From the NCBI GenBank assembly GCA_963744225.1, contig CAVUSV010000005.1:124001-188000 (forward strand): a DNA stretch of 64,000 bases. The letters run 5' to 3'. The notes beneath the pieces were generated by a model, which searched no databases, was not told the origin of the DNA, and worked only from the letters and a program-made list of their open reading frames with translations. The position numbers and the translations under genes are program-made. Position 1 is the stretch's first letter; every line of letters starts with the position of its first letter. Below are positions 36,032-45,159 of the stretch, piece by piece. This DNA is from Bog-473 sp963744225 (GTDB lineage: Bacteria; Actinomycetota; Acidimicrobiia; Acidimicrobiales; RAAP-2).

Positions 36032-36065
36032 GATCACTGATCCTAAGATCTAAGAACGCTGTTCT
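36032..36065 (-). promoter_or_regulatory. Candidate TetR operator upstream of the oxidoreductase genes
   Basis: On the plus strand: GATC-ACT-GATCCTAAGATC-TAAGAACGCTGTTCT. It contains two GATC words spaced 3 bp and a perfect inverted repeat AGAAC-GCT-GTTCT (36053-36065). The element aligns with 37631-37664, and it lies in the same orientation relative to both minus-strand genes. Confidence 0.6.
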
Positions 36066-36072
36066 GCAAGCG

Positions 36073-37572
36073 TTACCCTCCACCGCCCCCTCCGCCTGTG
36101 CCGTCGTCAAGGAGGATGCGTTCGACGAGCAGCCGTCGCTGGATCTGCCCGGTGGCCGGGGTGCGAGGAATCTCGTCGACCACCACGAGGCGGCGCGGAT
36201 GCTTGTAGGGGGCCAGGCGGACCGCACACAAGGTCCGCAGGTCGCCCAGGTCGGGGGCGGTCCAGCCGGGCGGGACCACCACAGCGGCGCACACCACCTC
36301 GCCCCAGGCTGGATCGGGCAGCCCCACGACCGCCACGTCGGCCACCGCCGGATGGTCGCGCAGAACGGCCTCGACTTCGGCCGGGGGTACCGCCTCGCCG
36401 CCCGTGCGGATGACGTCGCCCGCGCGGCCGACGATCGACATGTAGCCGTCTTCGTCGACATCGACCAGGTCGCCGGTGTCATACCAGCCGTCGCGCAGGG
36501 CCGCCCGAGTGGCGACCGGATCGTCGAGGTAGCCGTCGAAGAGGAGCGGGCTGCGCACCCACAGGCGGCCGGCTTCGTCGACCCGCACCTTGACGAGCGG
36601 GCCCGGGACACCGCAGCTGCCGGGCTTCGTCCCAAGGTCTGCCTGCTCGAGAATGGTGACGCCGCCCGCCTCGGTCGACCCGTAGAAGACGCGCACCTGC
36701 GCCCCTGGGAGTGCGTCGCCGAGGGCCCGGAGCAGTTCCGGGGGTGTGGAAGACGTGCCGGTGTCGGCGAATCGGATGGACGAAAGGTCGGGGGCGCCGG
36801 GAGCCGACGCGGCGTCGAGCAGTCGGCGCCAGACGGCGGGGACGCAGTTGATCCGGGTGGCCCGGTACCGCTCGACCAGCGACCCGATCTCGTCCGCGGT
36901 TGCAGAGCGCACGAACACGACTGCATCGCGCGCCTGCCACTGCTGCAGCGCAATCGTCCACGCTCCCATGTGGAACAGGGGATATGGACACACCATCATT
37001 CCTCGCGGTTCGAGGAGCGCCCCGGGCAGCGACCGCAGCACGTTGGACCGATGCGACAGCACCGCGCCCTTGGGTGTCCCCGACGAGCCACTCGTGTAGA
37101 AGACGACGTGGGGGTCCGATTCTGACACCTCGATGTCGATGTCCTCGCCGGGCTCGGAGACGGCGGCGTCAGCCAGGGCGTCGAATCGCATGATGTCCAA
37201 CGCCAAACGCTGTGCCAGCGCCCCGCCGGCCTCGGCGCGTTCGCGGTCCACCACGCAAAGAGCGGGCCGGAGGCGATCGAGCACGTCCGCCGCCTCATTC
37301 TCGCCCCATTGCCCGTTGAGCGGACAGAACACCGCGCCCAGCTTGGACAGAGCGGCAAAGAGCGGAACGCTTTCCAGGCTGGTGTCGGCCCACGTCGCCA
37401 CACGTGCGCCGGGGCCGACGCCGAGCCGGAGCAGAGCCCGCGCCAGGCGGTTGGCCGACTCGTCGATCTCGGCGAAGGTGAGGACACGATCGCCGAGGAC
37501 AGCAGCCGCCCTGTTCGGGGCGGCACGAGCCCCCGCCCGGAAGACATCCCCGATGACCAGTGGCTCAATCAC
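36073..37572 (-). CDS. AMP-forming acyl-CoA synthetase/ligase, catalytic lysine replaced
   Basis: 499 residues. P-loop YTSGSSGTPKG (159-169), motif VRVFYGSTEAGGVTIL (adenine binding), GWYDTGDLVDVDEDGYMSIV (core) and GRAGDVIRTGGEAVPPAEVE (hinge and A8). The A10 motif, usually P-x-x-x-GK-hxR, reads TPATGQIQRRLL, so the adenylating lysine is Gln (~residue 477, codon CAG). The start at 37572 is ATG (rc), 58 bp from the conserved element. It activates an acid as its CoA ester, or does only the thioester half-reaction if the substitution is real. First gene of the operon, divergent from the TetR gene. Confidence 0.85.
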   Translation of the reverse strand: MIEPLVIGDVFRAGARAAPNRAAAVLGDRVLTFAEIDESANRLARALLRLGVGPGARVATWADTSLESVPLFAALSKLGAVFCPLNGQWGENEAADVLDRLRPALCVVDRERAEAGGALAQRLALDIMRFDALADAAVSEPGEDIDIEVSESDPHVVFYTSGSSGTPKGAVLSHRSNVLRSLPGALLEPRGMMVCPYPLFHMGAWTIALQQWQARDAVVFVRSATADEIGSLVERYRATRINCVPAVWRRLLDAASAPGAPDLSSIRFADTGTSSTPPELLRALGDALPGAQVRVFYGSTEAGGVTILEQADLGTKPGSCGVPGPLVKVRVDEAGRLWVRSPLLFDGYLDDPVATRAALRDGWYDTGDLVDVDEDGYMSIVGRAGDVIRTGGEAVPPAEVEAVLRDHPAVADVAVVGLPDPAWGEVVCAAVVVPPGWTAPDLGDLRTLCAVRLAPYKHPRRLVVVDEIPRTPATGQIQRRLLVERILLDDGTGGGGGGG

Positions 37573-37630
37573 GGTGGACTCCCCTCCCCTGCCTCACGCC
37601 GGCACCGAGCGCGGCTGCCTTGTTTCGCAA

Positions 37631-37664
37631 GATCGCGGATCTTAGATTGGGAGAACGCCGTGTT
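37631..37664 (-). promoter_or_regulatory. Candidate TetR operator between the ligase and tetR genes
   Basis: GATC-GCG-GATCTTAGATTGGG-AGAACGCCGTGTT, aligning base for base, with one small gap, to the element at 36032-36065: GATC-N3-GATC, (T)TA(A)GAT, and AGAACGC(T/C)GT. Being in the divergent control region and at the second internal promoter fits a single regulator acting on both. Confidence 0.6.
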
Positions 37665-37691
37665 GGCTGAGACAGAGGATCGCTGAGAATC

Positions 37692-38366
37692 GTGAAAACG
37701 TCGATCACGGAGCAACTGGCCGGCCGGGCCGTCGAACGCACGGTTGCGGGGCGGCGTGCCGCCTACGAGGCCGAGATGCGCCGGATCGTGGACACCACCT
37801 TCTCGCTGATCCAGCGGACCGGGTCGCTCGACCCCTCGATCCGCGACATCCTGGCAGAGTCGGGGATCTCGACGCAGGCGTTCTACCGGTACTTCGCGTC
37901 GAAGGACGAGCTCATGCTCGTCCTGCTCGACGAGGGGCGGCGCCGGTTGATGGACACTCTCGAACGGAGGATGCGCAACGCCGACAGCCCCGCGGATCGG
38001 CTGCGGGCCTGGATCGACGGGGTGCTCGCCCAGGCGACAAACCCGGCGGCGGCGGCCCGCACACGCCCGTGGGTCCTGAGCGAACAGCACCTCAGTACGT
38101 TGTTCCCCGAGGAGCAGCAGTCGTCGGTTGATCTGCTCGTCCGGCTGCTGCACAAGCCGATTCGCGGGCTACGACGAGGATCCGGTGATGGTTCCTCCGA
38201 GCAGGTCGCTTCGGTCGCCACCATGGTGTACCGCCTGACGTTCGCCACCCTCCGTGCACATCTCGCGGCGGGCACGAGACCAACCCAGGACGAGATCTCT
38301 GAGTTGGTGTCCTTCTGCCTCCAGGGCGTCAGGCCACGAGGCCCGGCCGGGACCAGAGTGCGGTGA
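37692..38366 (+). CDS. TetR/AcrR family transcriptional regulator
   Basis: 224 residues. DNA-binding domain: helix-turn-helix SIRDILAESGISTQAFYRYF followed by ASKDELMLVLL (TetR signature F-Y-x-Y/H-F...K-x-x-L). The ligand domain is helical and divergent (LRAWIDGVLAQATNPAAAAR, VASVATMVYRLTFATLRAHL). Divergent from the nine-gene operon; the paired operators suggest it represses that operon, perhaps until an acyl-CoA or related metabolite binds. ATG at 37692. A cupin gene follows, overlapping by 4 bp. Confidence 0.88.
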   Translation: MKTSITEQLAGRAVERTVAGRRAAYEAEMRRIVDTTFSLIQRTGSLDPSIRDILAESGISTQAFYRYFASKDELMLVLLDEGRRRLMDTLERRMRNADSPADRLRAWIDGVLAQATNPAAAARTRPWVLSEQHLSTLFPEEQQSSVDLLVRLLHKPIRGLRRGSGDGSSEQVASVATMVYRLTFATLRAHLAAGTRPTQDEISELVSFCLQGVRPRGPAGTRVR

Positions 38367-38698
38367 CGGACAGCGAGGGGGCCGACCGGGTGCTGGGCGA
38401 CGTTGGGACGAAGGTCGTCTATGAGGATGACGCTGTTCGCGTCTGGCGGCTCAAGCTGGCTCCGGGTGAAGAGAGCCCGATCCACCGGCACGAGCTGGAC
38501 CATCTCTTGATCCAAGTTCGAGGAGATCGAATCGCCGTCATCCCCGAGCTCGACACCGAGGGACCCTTCACCGAGGAACTGGCGGCCGATGTTGTCCCTG
38601 GGGCAGTCGTGCACGTGCGTCGGGGTGGCGTCGAACGGGCCCGCAACCTGGGCAACGATCCGTATCTCGAGATCATCGTGGAGTTGAAGCGCCCCTAG
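38363..38698 (+). CDS. Cupin-like small protein in the tetR transcription unit
   Basis: 111 residues; GTG start overlaps the tetR stop (GTGA). Cupin pattern: VYEDDAVRVWRLKLAPGEES, PIHRHELDHLLIQVRGDRI (H-R-H-E-x-D-H metal motif) and VVPGAVVHVRRGGVERARNL (motif 2). A probable small-molecule-binding cupin or metal enzyme; being co-transcribed with the regulator suggests it works on the same compound. Confidence 0.75.
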   Translation: MTDSEGADRVLGDVGTKVVYEDDAVRVWRLKLAPGEESPIHRHELDHLLIQVRGDRIAVIPELDTEGPFTEELAADVVPGAVVHVRRGGVERARNLGNDPYLEIIVELKRP

Positions 38699-39414
38699 AG
38701 GTCGAGCTTGTCGTACGTTCGCCCTTTGGGACGAGTCGTCCTGGTGACGATTGTGACGGCAGCGTGGGCGGCGCCAGCGGCGCCGGCGAAGGGTCACCAC
38801 GACACAAGTGAGCCGCAGCACAAGGGACGAACAATTTCTTGACCCGTCGTCCGCCCAAGCAACCACCTTCGGATGGCGTCACGGCTGTGTCGACGCGCTA
38901 TCGGAACGGGCCGGCCGAGAGGCCCGTGGCCGCAGTCCACAACCCTGCCGGGCAGGTCACAGCGCGACGACGCTCCGAGTCACAACGAGGAGACAAAGAT
39001 TGACCCGGTCGCAACGGGGATCACCGTTTCGAAAGTGGCCATCTGAAGCGTCCGTGCCGCGTCATTGTCTCTGCGTCAGCCTGTTGACAAAACTCAGACC
39101 GTAGCGGTACGTTCCATCCTCCAGGGCGATTTAGGCAGGGACCTGAGGGGGAACATACCGGCGGGCGTTGGCGCGTCCGTGGGCGGTCATCAAACGGACG
39201 GGATTATGACGCACACGACGTGCGTTCGGCGAGGGGGCGAACGGAGGAATTCGCCCAGGCGGGCATGTGTCATTCTCCGTGGCATATCGCCTCGCGTCCG
39301 GAAGTGATTGTCCCGCGGCGGGAACGTCGTCTCCGGAGTTCCGGTTGTTCACCTGCGACCGAGAGTGAACGTTGAAGGGCGCGTTTGAACGGATATGTCT
39401 CCGGGTGATGAAGG
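38699..39414. other. Long intergenic stretch before the large regulator gene
   Basis: About 715 bp without a supported gene. Candidate sigma-70-type promoter TTGACA (39084-39089), 18-bp spacer, TACGTT (39108-39113). No riboswitch or RNA gene is recognised. Confidence 0.45.
39084..39113 (+). promoter_or_regulatory. Candidate promoter for the large regulator gene
   Basis: TTGACA, 18-bp spacer, then TACGTT, a good match to the vegetative consensus in a GC-rich genome, 300 bp before the chosen start of the AAA-SARP gene. Confidence 0.5.
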
Positions 39415-42400
39415 TTGAAACGGCAAGCGCAACAAGCCGAGGTGGTAGAGCCGCGCGACCTCGCTGCGCCCGAGCACGCGCCGCCCGTCCTCGATAGCGA
39501 AGATCTTCCCGCCGACATCGACCACATCGAATCAGCAAGGCGGCTGAAGCGCGGGACGGTCACCGAGCAGGCACATACCAGGCTCCCTTCCCCGTACACC
39601 CCCTCCATCGAGCCCCCGATCGGGTTCGGTCGTGAGAGCGCACATCTGGAGAAGATGATCCGGGATGCGAGAGCGGGACGGCGCGGCGTTGTCGGCATCC
39701 ACGGGCTGCCAGGCTCAGGGAAGAGCCATCTCGTCGAATCCATGATCGCGCAGGCTTGGGGACTCGCGGTCGTGAGACTACCGATGCACTCTGAGGTGGA
39801 CGTCACCGATTCGGCCTGGGTGACGGCCTTCGAGCGCGCCGAAACCCTGGGGCCGGATCGTCAGAAGTCGACGGAATCACAGGTCGACCAGCTCCGGCTC
39901 CTCGTCCAGAACGCGATACGGGCCACGTGCCGTCGGGCTGGGACGCCGGCGTTGCTGGTGTTCGAGGACTGCCCGGCCTCATTGAAGCCACTGGCCGAGT
40001 TGATGGTCAGCGCCGTGCTCGATCCCGAGCTCGACGTCACCGCCGTCTTGGTGCTGACGTGGCATGACAACGCGGACGGCACCACGCTGTCGCTTGGCCA
40101 ACCCTCGTTTCCCACCCACAGGCTCCAACCGCTGACCTTGGAACAGTCGGGCGAGTATCTCCTCAGGAGAACCGGCATGACTCCGGAGCCATCCGTGCTG
40201 CTGGAGCTCTGGAGATCGACCGGTGGCGTTCCGGCCGCGATGCTCTCGGCCTGTTCGCATCTCACTGACGAGGAACTCCGTGGTCTGCTTCCGTTCCCTG
40301 ACCCGGTGCCGATCGGCACCGATGTCGCTGGCGCCTACGGGCGATGGGCTGAGGACCTGGAGCCCGACGCCCGAGCCGCGGCCACCGTTGCGGCGACCGC
40401 GTTGCTGCCCCGACCGGTGTTGGAGGACGCGCTGGAGGAGCTTGGTCTGACGATGGAGTCACTCCGTCCGGCCATAGACCTTGGTGCCCTCTCCATCCTG
40501 GGCGATCGAGTGGAGTTCTCCCACCCCCTGACCCGCGCCGCCCTGTTCCACCAATCTCCGTCTCGGCTGCAGATCGCCGCTCGGCGGGCCGTGTCCCATG
40601 CCTACGCCCGGGTCGGCCGGACCGAGCGTGCAGCACTTCACGCTGGACTCTCCAGCACCGAGCGGGACGAGGAAGTGGCGGCGCTTTGCATGCAGGCCGC
40701 GCAGATCGCGCTCCAGCACTCGAACCTCGACGCCGCCGCGCGAGTTCGAGGCCTTCGGGGCACGGTTCGCGCTCAATCCCGAGGAGGCGGCCCGACATCT
40801 CATCGGCGCTGCGTCGCTCTGGCAGGCTGCCGGCCGGCCAGAGCGCGCGATGGAATGCCTCGGACGGGTCACCGCAGTGGGCTCGTCGCCCTCCATCATG
40901 GGACTTGCGGCGTACCGTGCCGGTCGCCTCGCCTTCTCGACGGAGGCCTCTCCGCACTCTGCAGCGCAGATGGCCATTGGTGCTGAGTCCTGCGCTGAGA
41001 ACGCGTCGGGCGACGCCGTCGAGATGTTGGCGGACGCCGCGGCCAGCGCTGCCCTTCTCGATCAAACGGACGACGCACTGCGCTATGCACGCCGGGCCGT
41101 CGAGCTTGCCGGACCCGGACGTGGCCCGGACATGAACCTGGCGCTGGTGACCCTGAGTTCCGTGATGGCGCTGATCCCCGATGAAGAGGCGCCGGCCGAC
41201 CACCAGGACGACCTCATCCGTTTCATGGACACCCCGCGCCATTTCCCTGGATCTCCGCAATTGGCCTACATCGTTGGGTGCTACGTCGTTCACACGGCGC
41301 CGCCCGTGCTCGTGCGCCGGTGGTTTGCCTGGTTGAACGGCTCCACCGGGACGGCACAGAACCGCCTTCTGGCTGCGTCAGGGTCGATGGTTCGAGCCGA
41401 GGAGCAGATCGGTTCGGGACGGGTCGCAGAAGCCGTCGTCGCCGCGGAGAAGGCCGTCCGGCTTTTCGGAGATCTCCAGGACCGGCCCTTGCTGGCTCGT
41501 GCGCTCGGCTGGTGCGCATGGGCCCAGGCGACCGCCGGCGACGCGACACGAGCCTTTGAATCAGCTTCCAGGTTCTTCTCGTTGGAGCCGGCGATGCCGC
41601 GTTCGGCCCGCCTGCAAGTGCTAGCCGCTCTCGCCCATTCCGAGCTCCAAAGAGGCAACATGGACCGGTCAGCTGCATGGTTGAGAGCTGTCGACGAAGA
41701 GTCGGTGACCCAGCACGGCAACCGGGGATACGTCGACTGGCCGCTGCTCCCGACCTCTCTCCAACTCGCGCTGCGCTCGTGGGCTACACGCCACAGAGGA
41801 TGGGAATCCTCATCTCAGCCGGAACGCTGAGCGAGGAAGAAGAAAAGCGGCCAGATCACCTCTCGGCCTGGAGCGGTGCACTGCGTGTATCTGACCCAGC
41901 TGAGTCCCTTCGTCTCCTCGATGAGGCTCTCCTGTCGGGCTCCCCACGTGACCCGATTCTCACCGCACAGATGAAGCTCACTGCGGCGCTCCGGCAGCGC
42001 CAGCTTCGGTTGGCCGATGTCGCCCGGTTCAACTTCACGCAGGCGATCGACCAATTCGAAGGCTGCGGGGCGCACGGTTGGAGCAAGCTGACCGGGGTAC
42101 AACGCGAGAGCTCTTTCCCGCAATCGATTGAGTCCGCCGCCACTGCTCTCCCGCTGCCAACCGATATCTCGACGACTCCCCTGCCACAGATCGCTCCGCC
42201 ACCTGTGATCGAGACGCCCTCAATCGAAGACTCCTCTGCTGAAATCGGGCCTCAGCCCTCACACGAGATCCGCCTTCTCGGACAATTCTCCGTGCTGCAC
42301 AAGGGGACGCCCGCCCCGGTGCCGCTGGGCCACGCCGCGCAAGCGCTCAAGGTGATCGCCCTCTTCCGCCAGATCTCGGTCGACGAGCTCGCCGAGTTGC

Positions 42401-42966
42401 TTTGGCCCGGCGCCGAGCCGGGTGTCGGAACCCGCAGGCTGCGCAACATCCTGTGGCGCATCAAGTCGTCCAGCGGCGACCTCCTCCGCCGCCACGACAA
42501 CTTCATCCTCCTGGAGGAGGGCGTCGTCACCGACGTTGCCGTCTTCGAGCAGGCCGCCGGCCGCGCCTTCAAGGAACAACTCTCGGCTGACTCGGCGCGC
42601 AGCCTGGCCCTCGACGCCATCCGCCTCTACCGGGGAGAGCTCCTTCCCTCGGACCGCTATGCCGACTGGACGACCGGGCCACGGGAAGCATTGACACAGC
42701 TCCGCCTCCAGCTCTTAGACCTGATGCTCGCCCACGCGTTCGACTCGGGGAACCGACAGGAGGCGCTTGCTCTCCTCGAGGATCTCATTGAGGCCGATCC
42801 TTACGAGGAGCGCTATTACATCGAACTTGCGACGCTGCACCTTGAAGCAGGCAACATCAGCCGCATGCGCGCGTCTATCGCCCGCTGCGAGCGGATGCTG
42901 GCCGAACTCGGGGTTGAACCGTCGCGACAGTTTCTCGATTTCGTGCGCGATCTTCAGCCCCGCTGA
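39415..42966 (+). CDS. Large AAA-TPR-SARP transcriptional regulator, two frame breaks
   Basis: Three consecutive frames make a ~1,180-residue protein. (1) AAA+/NB-ARC-like ATPase: Walker A GIHGLPGSGKS (~94-104), Walker B-like ALLVFEDCP, to about 40740. (2) Helical TPR-like solenoid: RHLIGAASLWQAAGRPERAM, LALVTLSSVMALIPDEEAP and similar, to about 41800. (3) After a Pro/Ser linker, an OmpR/SARP-type winged helix (HEIRLLGQFSVLHKGTPAPV, VGTRRLRNILWRIKSSSGDL) and a bacterial transcriptional activator domain (EALTQLRLQLLDLMLAHAFD, EADPYEERYYIELATLHLEA). Frame breaks near 40740 and between 41740 and 41825. Start (TTG 39415) is the earliest possible; a later start is likely. ATP-driven regulators of this kind activate adjacent clusters; here the target would be the exopolysaccharide locus. 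Confidence 0.85.
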
Positions 42967-42987
42967 CGATCGCGCTCGACACGTCGA

Positions 42988-44096
42988 TCAGGAGGCCTGT
43001 GCAAGGTGCAGGGGCGTGTCCCCCTCGTCCTCACGGCCACGGACGAGACCTCGGAACAATCCCTGGTCGAAGTTCCGGAGGTCGAAGCGGGCAACCGATC
43101 GCCGCATCACATCGACGTTCCATTCCGTCTCGCAGGCCCGGCGGATTGCATCTGCCCATGCCTTCGACTTCTCGCCGGTAACAAGAAACCCCGTGTCCCC
43201 TTCGATGACCGTCTCGGCCGGCCCGCCTTCGCGAGCCGCGACGACGGCTCGGCCGCGCGCCGCTGCCTCGAGCGGGATGTACCCGAAATCTTCGATGCCC
43301 GGAACGAGGACCACACTGTGGGAGTCATAGGCGTCAAGCAGCTCGTCGTCGCTCACCGTTCCGATGAAGGTGACCGAAGCCGGCGCCAAAGCGCGCAGTC
43401 GGGCTTCGTCCGGTCCCCGCCCGATGACTGTCAGTGGAATCCCTGCCTCCGCGCACGCCGCAATAGCGATATCCACGCGCTTATAGGGAAGGAGCCGAGA
43501 CACGACGAGTGCCCTGGGCGACTCGGGACACGCCGCGATGGATCCGGCAAATCGAGAGGCGTCGAAGGGGGGGTACAGGACGTCCGCCTCCACGCCGTAG
43601 GACTTCCTCAGTCGGTCAGCTGTTCTGGCCGACACCGCGAGATGCTTCCGGTGCGCGCAAGCCGCTTTCCGATCCCGGTGGCGAACCGAAGTGGTCGCGA
43701 GTTCTAACGTCTTCGCCATCGACCGACGCGAGAAGTAAGCACCAGGGTCGTAGAGGAATCGTGGAGGCGTGTACCAGTAGACCAATGCATCTGGAGACTT
43801 GACGTGATGAGCGAAGGTTGAGGTCGAGATGATCACATCGTCGGCAAAGGAGAGGTCTTTCTGCCGGAAGGACTTCGCGAATGAGAACGCACGTCGCCGG
43901 AACTTCTCGGCGTCATTGTCGGAGACAATCTGGTCAGCCAAGACCGGGAGCCCCTCGAAATTCTGGGAACGTGGAGTTCGGGGCGTAGAGCGACGTGACG
44001 ATGACCGGGTCCTTGACCCTGCTGGCAATATGCAGGACGACTCTCTCGGCCCCTCCCCGTTGTGTGAGGAAATCGTGAACGATGGCGACCGTCACA
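42988..44096 (-). CDS. Glycosyltransferase family 4, one frame break
   Basis: 369 residues from GTG 44094-44096, preceded by GGAGAG. VTVAIVHDFLTQRGGAERVV (GT-B N-terminal signature), then a break near 43965 (TTT for TT) into FEGLPVLADQIVSDNDAEK. Acceptor/donor domain: CPESPRALVVSRLLPYKRVD, LTVIGRGPDEARLRALA, and GIEDFGYIPLEAAARGRAVV (E-x7-E motif of GT4). It transfers a sugar onto a growing polymer at the cytosolic membrane face. Converges on the large regulator gene with a 21-bp gap. Confidence 0.85.
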
Positions 44097-44127
44097 GCTC
44101 TCTCCAAGCACTACCCATGCCTTCACA

Positions 44128-45159
44128 ATGAACCCTAGGCGTCCCATTCGCGTCGCCGAGACCCGCACACGGTGGTTGGACGCCCACGGGATGTCTGCAT
44201 GGGAGAAATCCGGGGTGCGGACCCTCCTCGTGGCCAGTGCTGGCGGCCACTTCGAAGAGCTCCGGCTCCTGCGTGGACGGCTGGGCGTACTCCCGGAGGA
44301 GACCACCTGGGTGACCTGGGACACGCCACAGACCCGTTCCGCCCTGGGCTCCGAGGACAGGATCTTTGTCCAGCGGTCCCAACCGAAAGAATTGCGCCGG
44401 GTCCTGGAGGACGGCTTGGTGGCGCGTCGAGTGCTCAGCAGCGAGAAATGGGATCGCGTCATCTCGACTGGATCGATCGTGGCAGTACCCTTCCTTGGCG
44501 TCGCACGCTCCTACGGAGTCGCCTGCCACTACATCGAGAGTGCCGCCAGGATGACCGGGCCTTCGCTGTCGGCGCGGATCCTCGAACGTGTTCCGGGCGT
44601 GCACTGCTACGGGCAGTCGAGATCCTGGGCCTCCAATCGCAAGTCTTGGAAGTACCGGGGATCGGTTTTCGACGCGTTCACGCCGGAGCCCCGCTCCCCC
44701 CGAGACATCCGCAAGGTCGTGGTGACCGTCGGCACGAGCCGTTACGGGTTTCCACGTCTCGTCAACGCCCTCCGCTCGACGCTGCCGAGCTCCGTCGAGG
44801 TGACCTGGCAGATTGGCTCGACTCCGCTGGACGATCCCAACATACGGGCCCACAACCAAATGTCCCAGCATGATCTGGCGGCGGCCATGCGCGATGCCGA
44901 TGTGGTTATTGCCCATGCCGGCGTCGGAACGGCCCTCGAGGCCATGGAAGCGGGCCATTGCCCCATTCTCGTGCCGCGGCGGATGGAGCTCGGTGAACAC
45001 GTCGACAACCATCAGTTCCAAGTCGCCGCCGCGCTCTCCGGCAGTGGCCTATCCACGCTCTGCGAGCCGGAGGACATCACCCTCGAAGTGCTGGCCGCAG
45101 CCAGCACCCGAGGGATCGTCGCCAGCCCTCATCTTCCCGACTTCGTGCTCGACGAGTAG
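44128..45159 (+). CDS. GT28-type glycosyltransferase (Alg14-Alg13-like fusion)
   Basis: 343 residues. N-terminal half: VRTLLVASAGGHFEELRLLR (Alg14/PssD-like G-GH-x-x-E) and SEKWDRVISTGSIVAVPFLG. C-terminal half: VVTVGTSRYGFPRLVNALRS (Alg13/PssE-like VTVGT), HDLAAAMRDADVVIAHAGVG (donor-binding GAG) and ILVPRRMELGEHVDNHQFQV. In many bacteria these are two proteins; here they are fused, giving a soluble transferase bound through the N-terminal half. The C-terminal 31 bp overlap the convergent GT2 gene. Confidence 0.85.
   Translation: MNPRRPIRVAETRTRWLDAHGMSAWEKSGVRTLLVASAGGHFEELRLLRGRLGVLPEETTWVTWDTPQTRSALGSEDRIFVQRSQPKELRRVLEDGLVARRVLSSEKWDRVISTGSIVAVPFLGVARSYGVACHYIESAARMTGPSLSARILERVPGVHCYGQSRSWASNRKSWKYRGSVFDAFTPEPRSPRDIRKVVVTVGTSRYGFPRLVNALRSTLPSSVEVTWQIGSTPLDDPNIRAHNQMSQHDLAAAMRDADVVIAHAGVGTALEAMEAGHCPILVPRRMELGEHVDNHQFQVAAALSGSGLSTLCEPEDITLEVLAAASTRGIVASPHLPDFVLDE

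Noticed and set aside
38699..39414. A riboswitch or structured RNA upstream of the large regulator
   Set aside because: No known aptamer pattern or convincing paired structure is seen by eye; only a promoter-like sequence.
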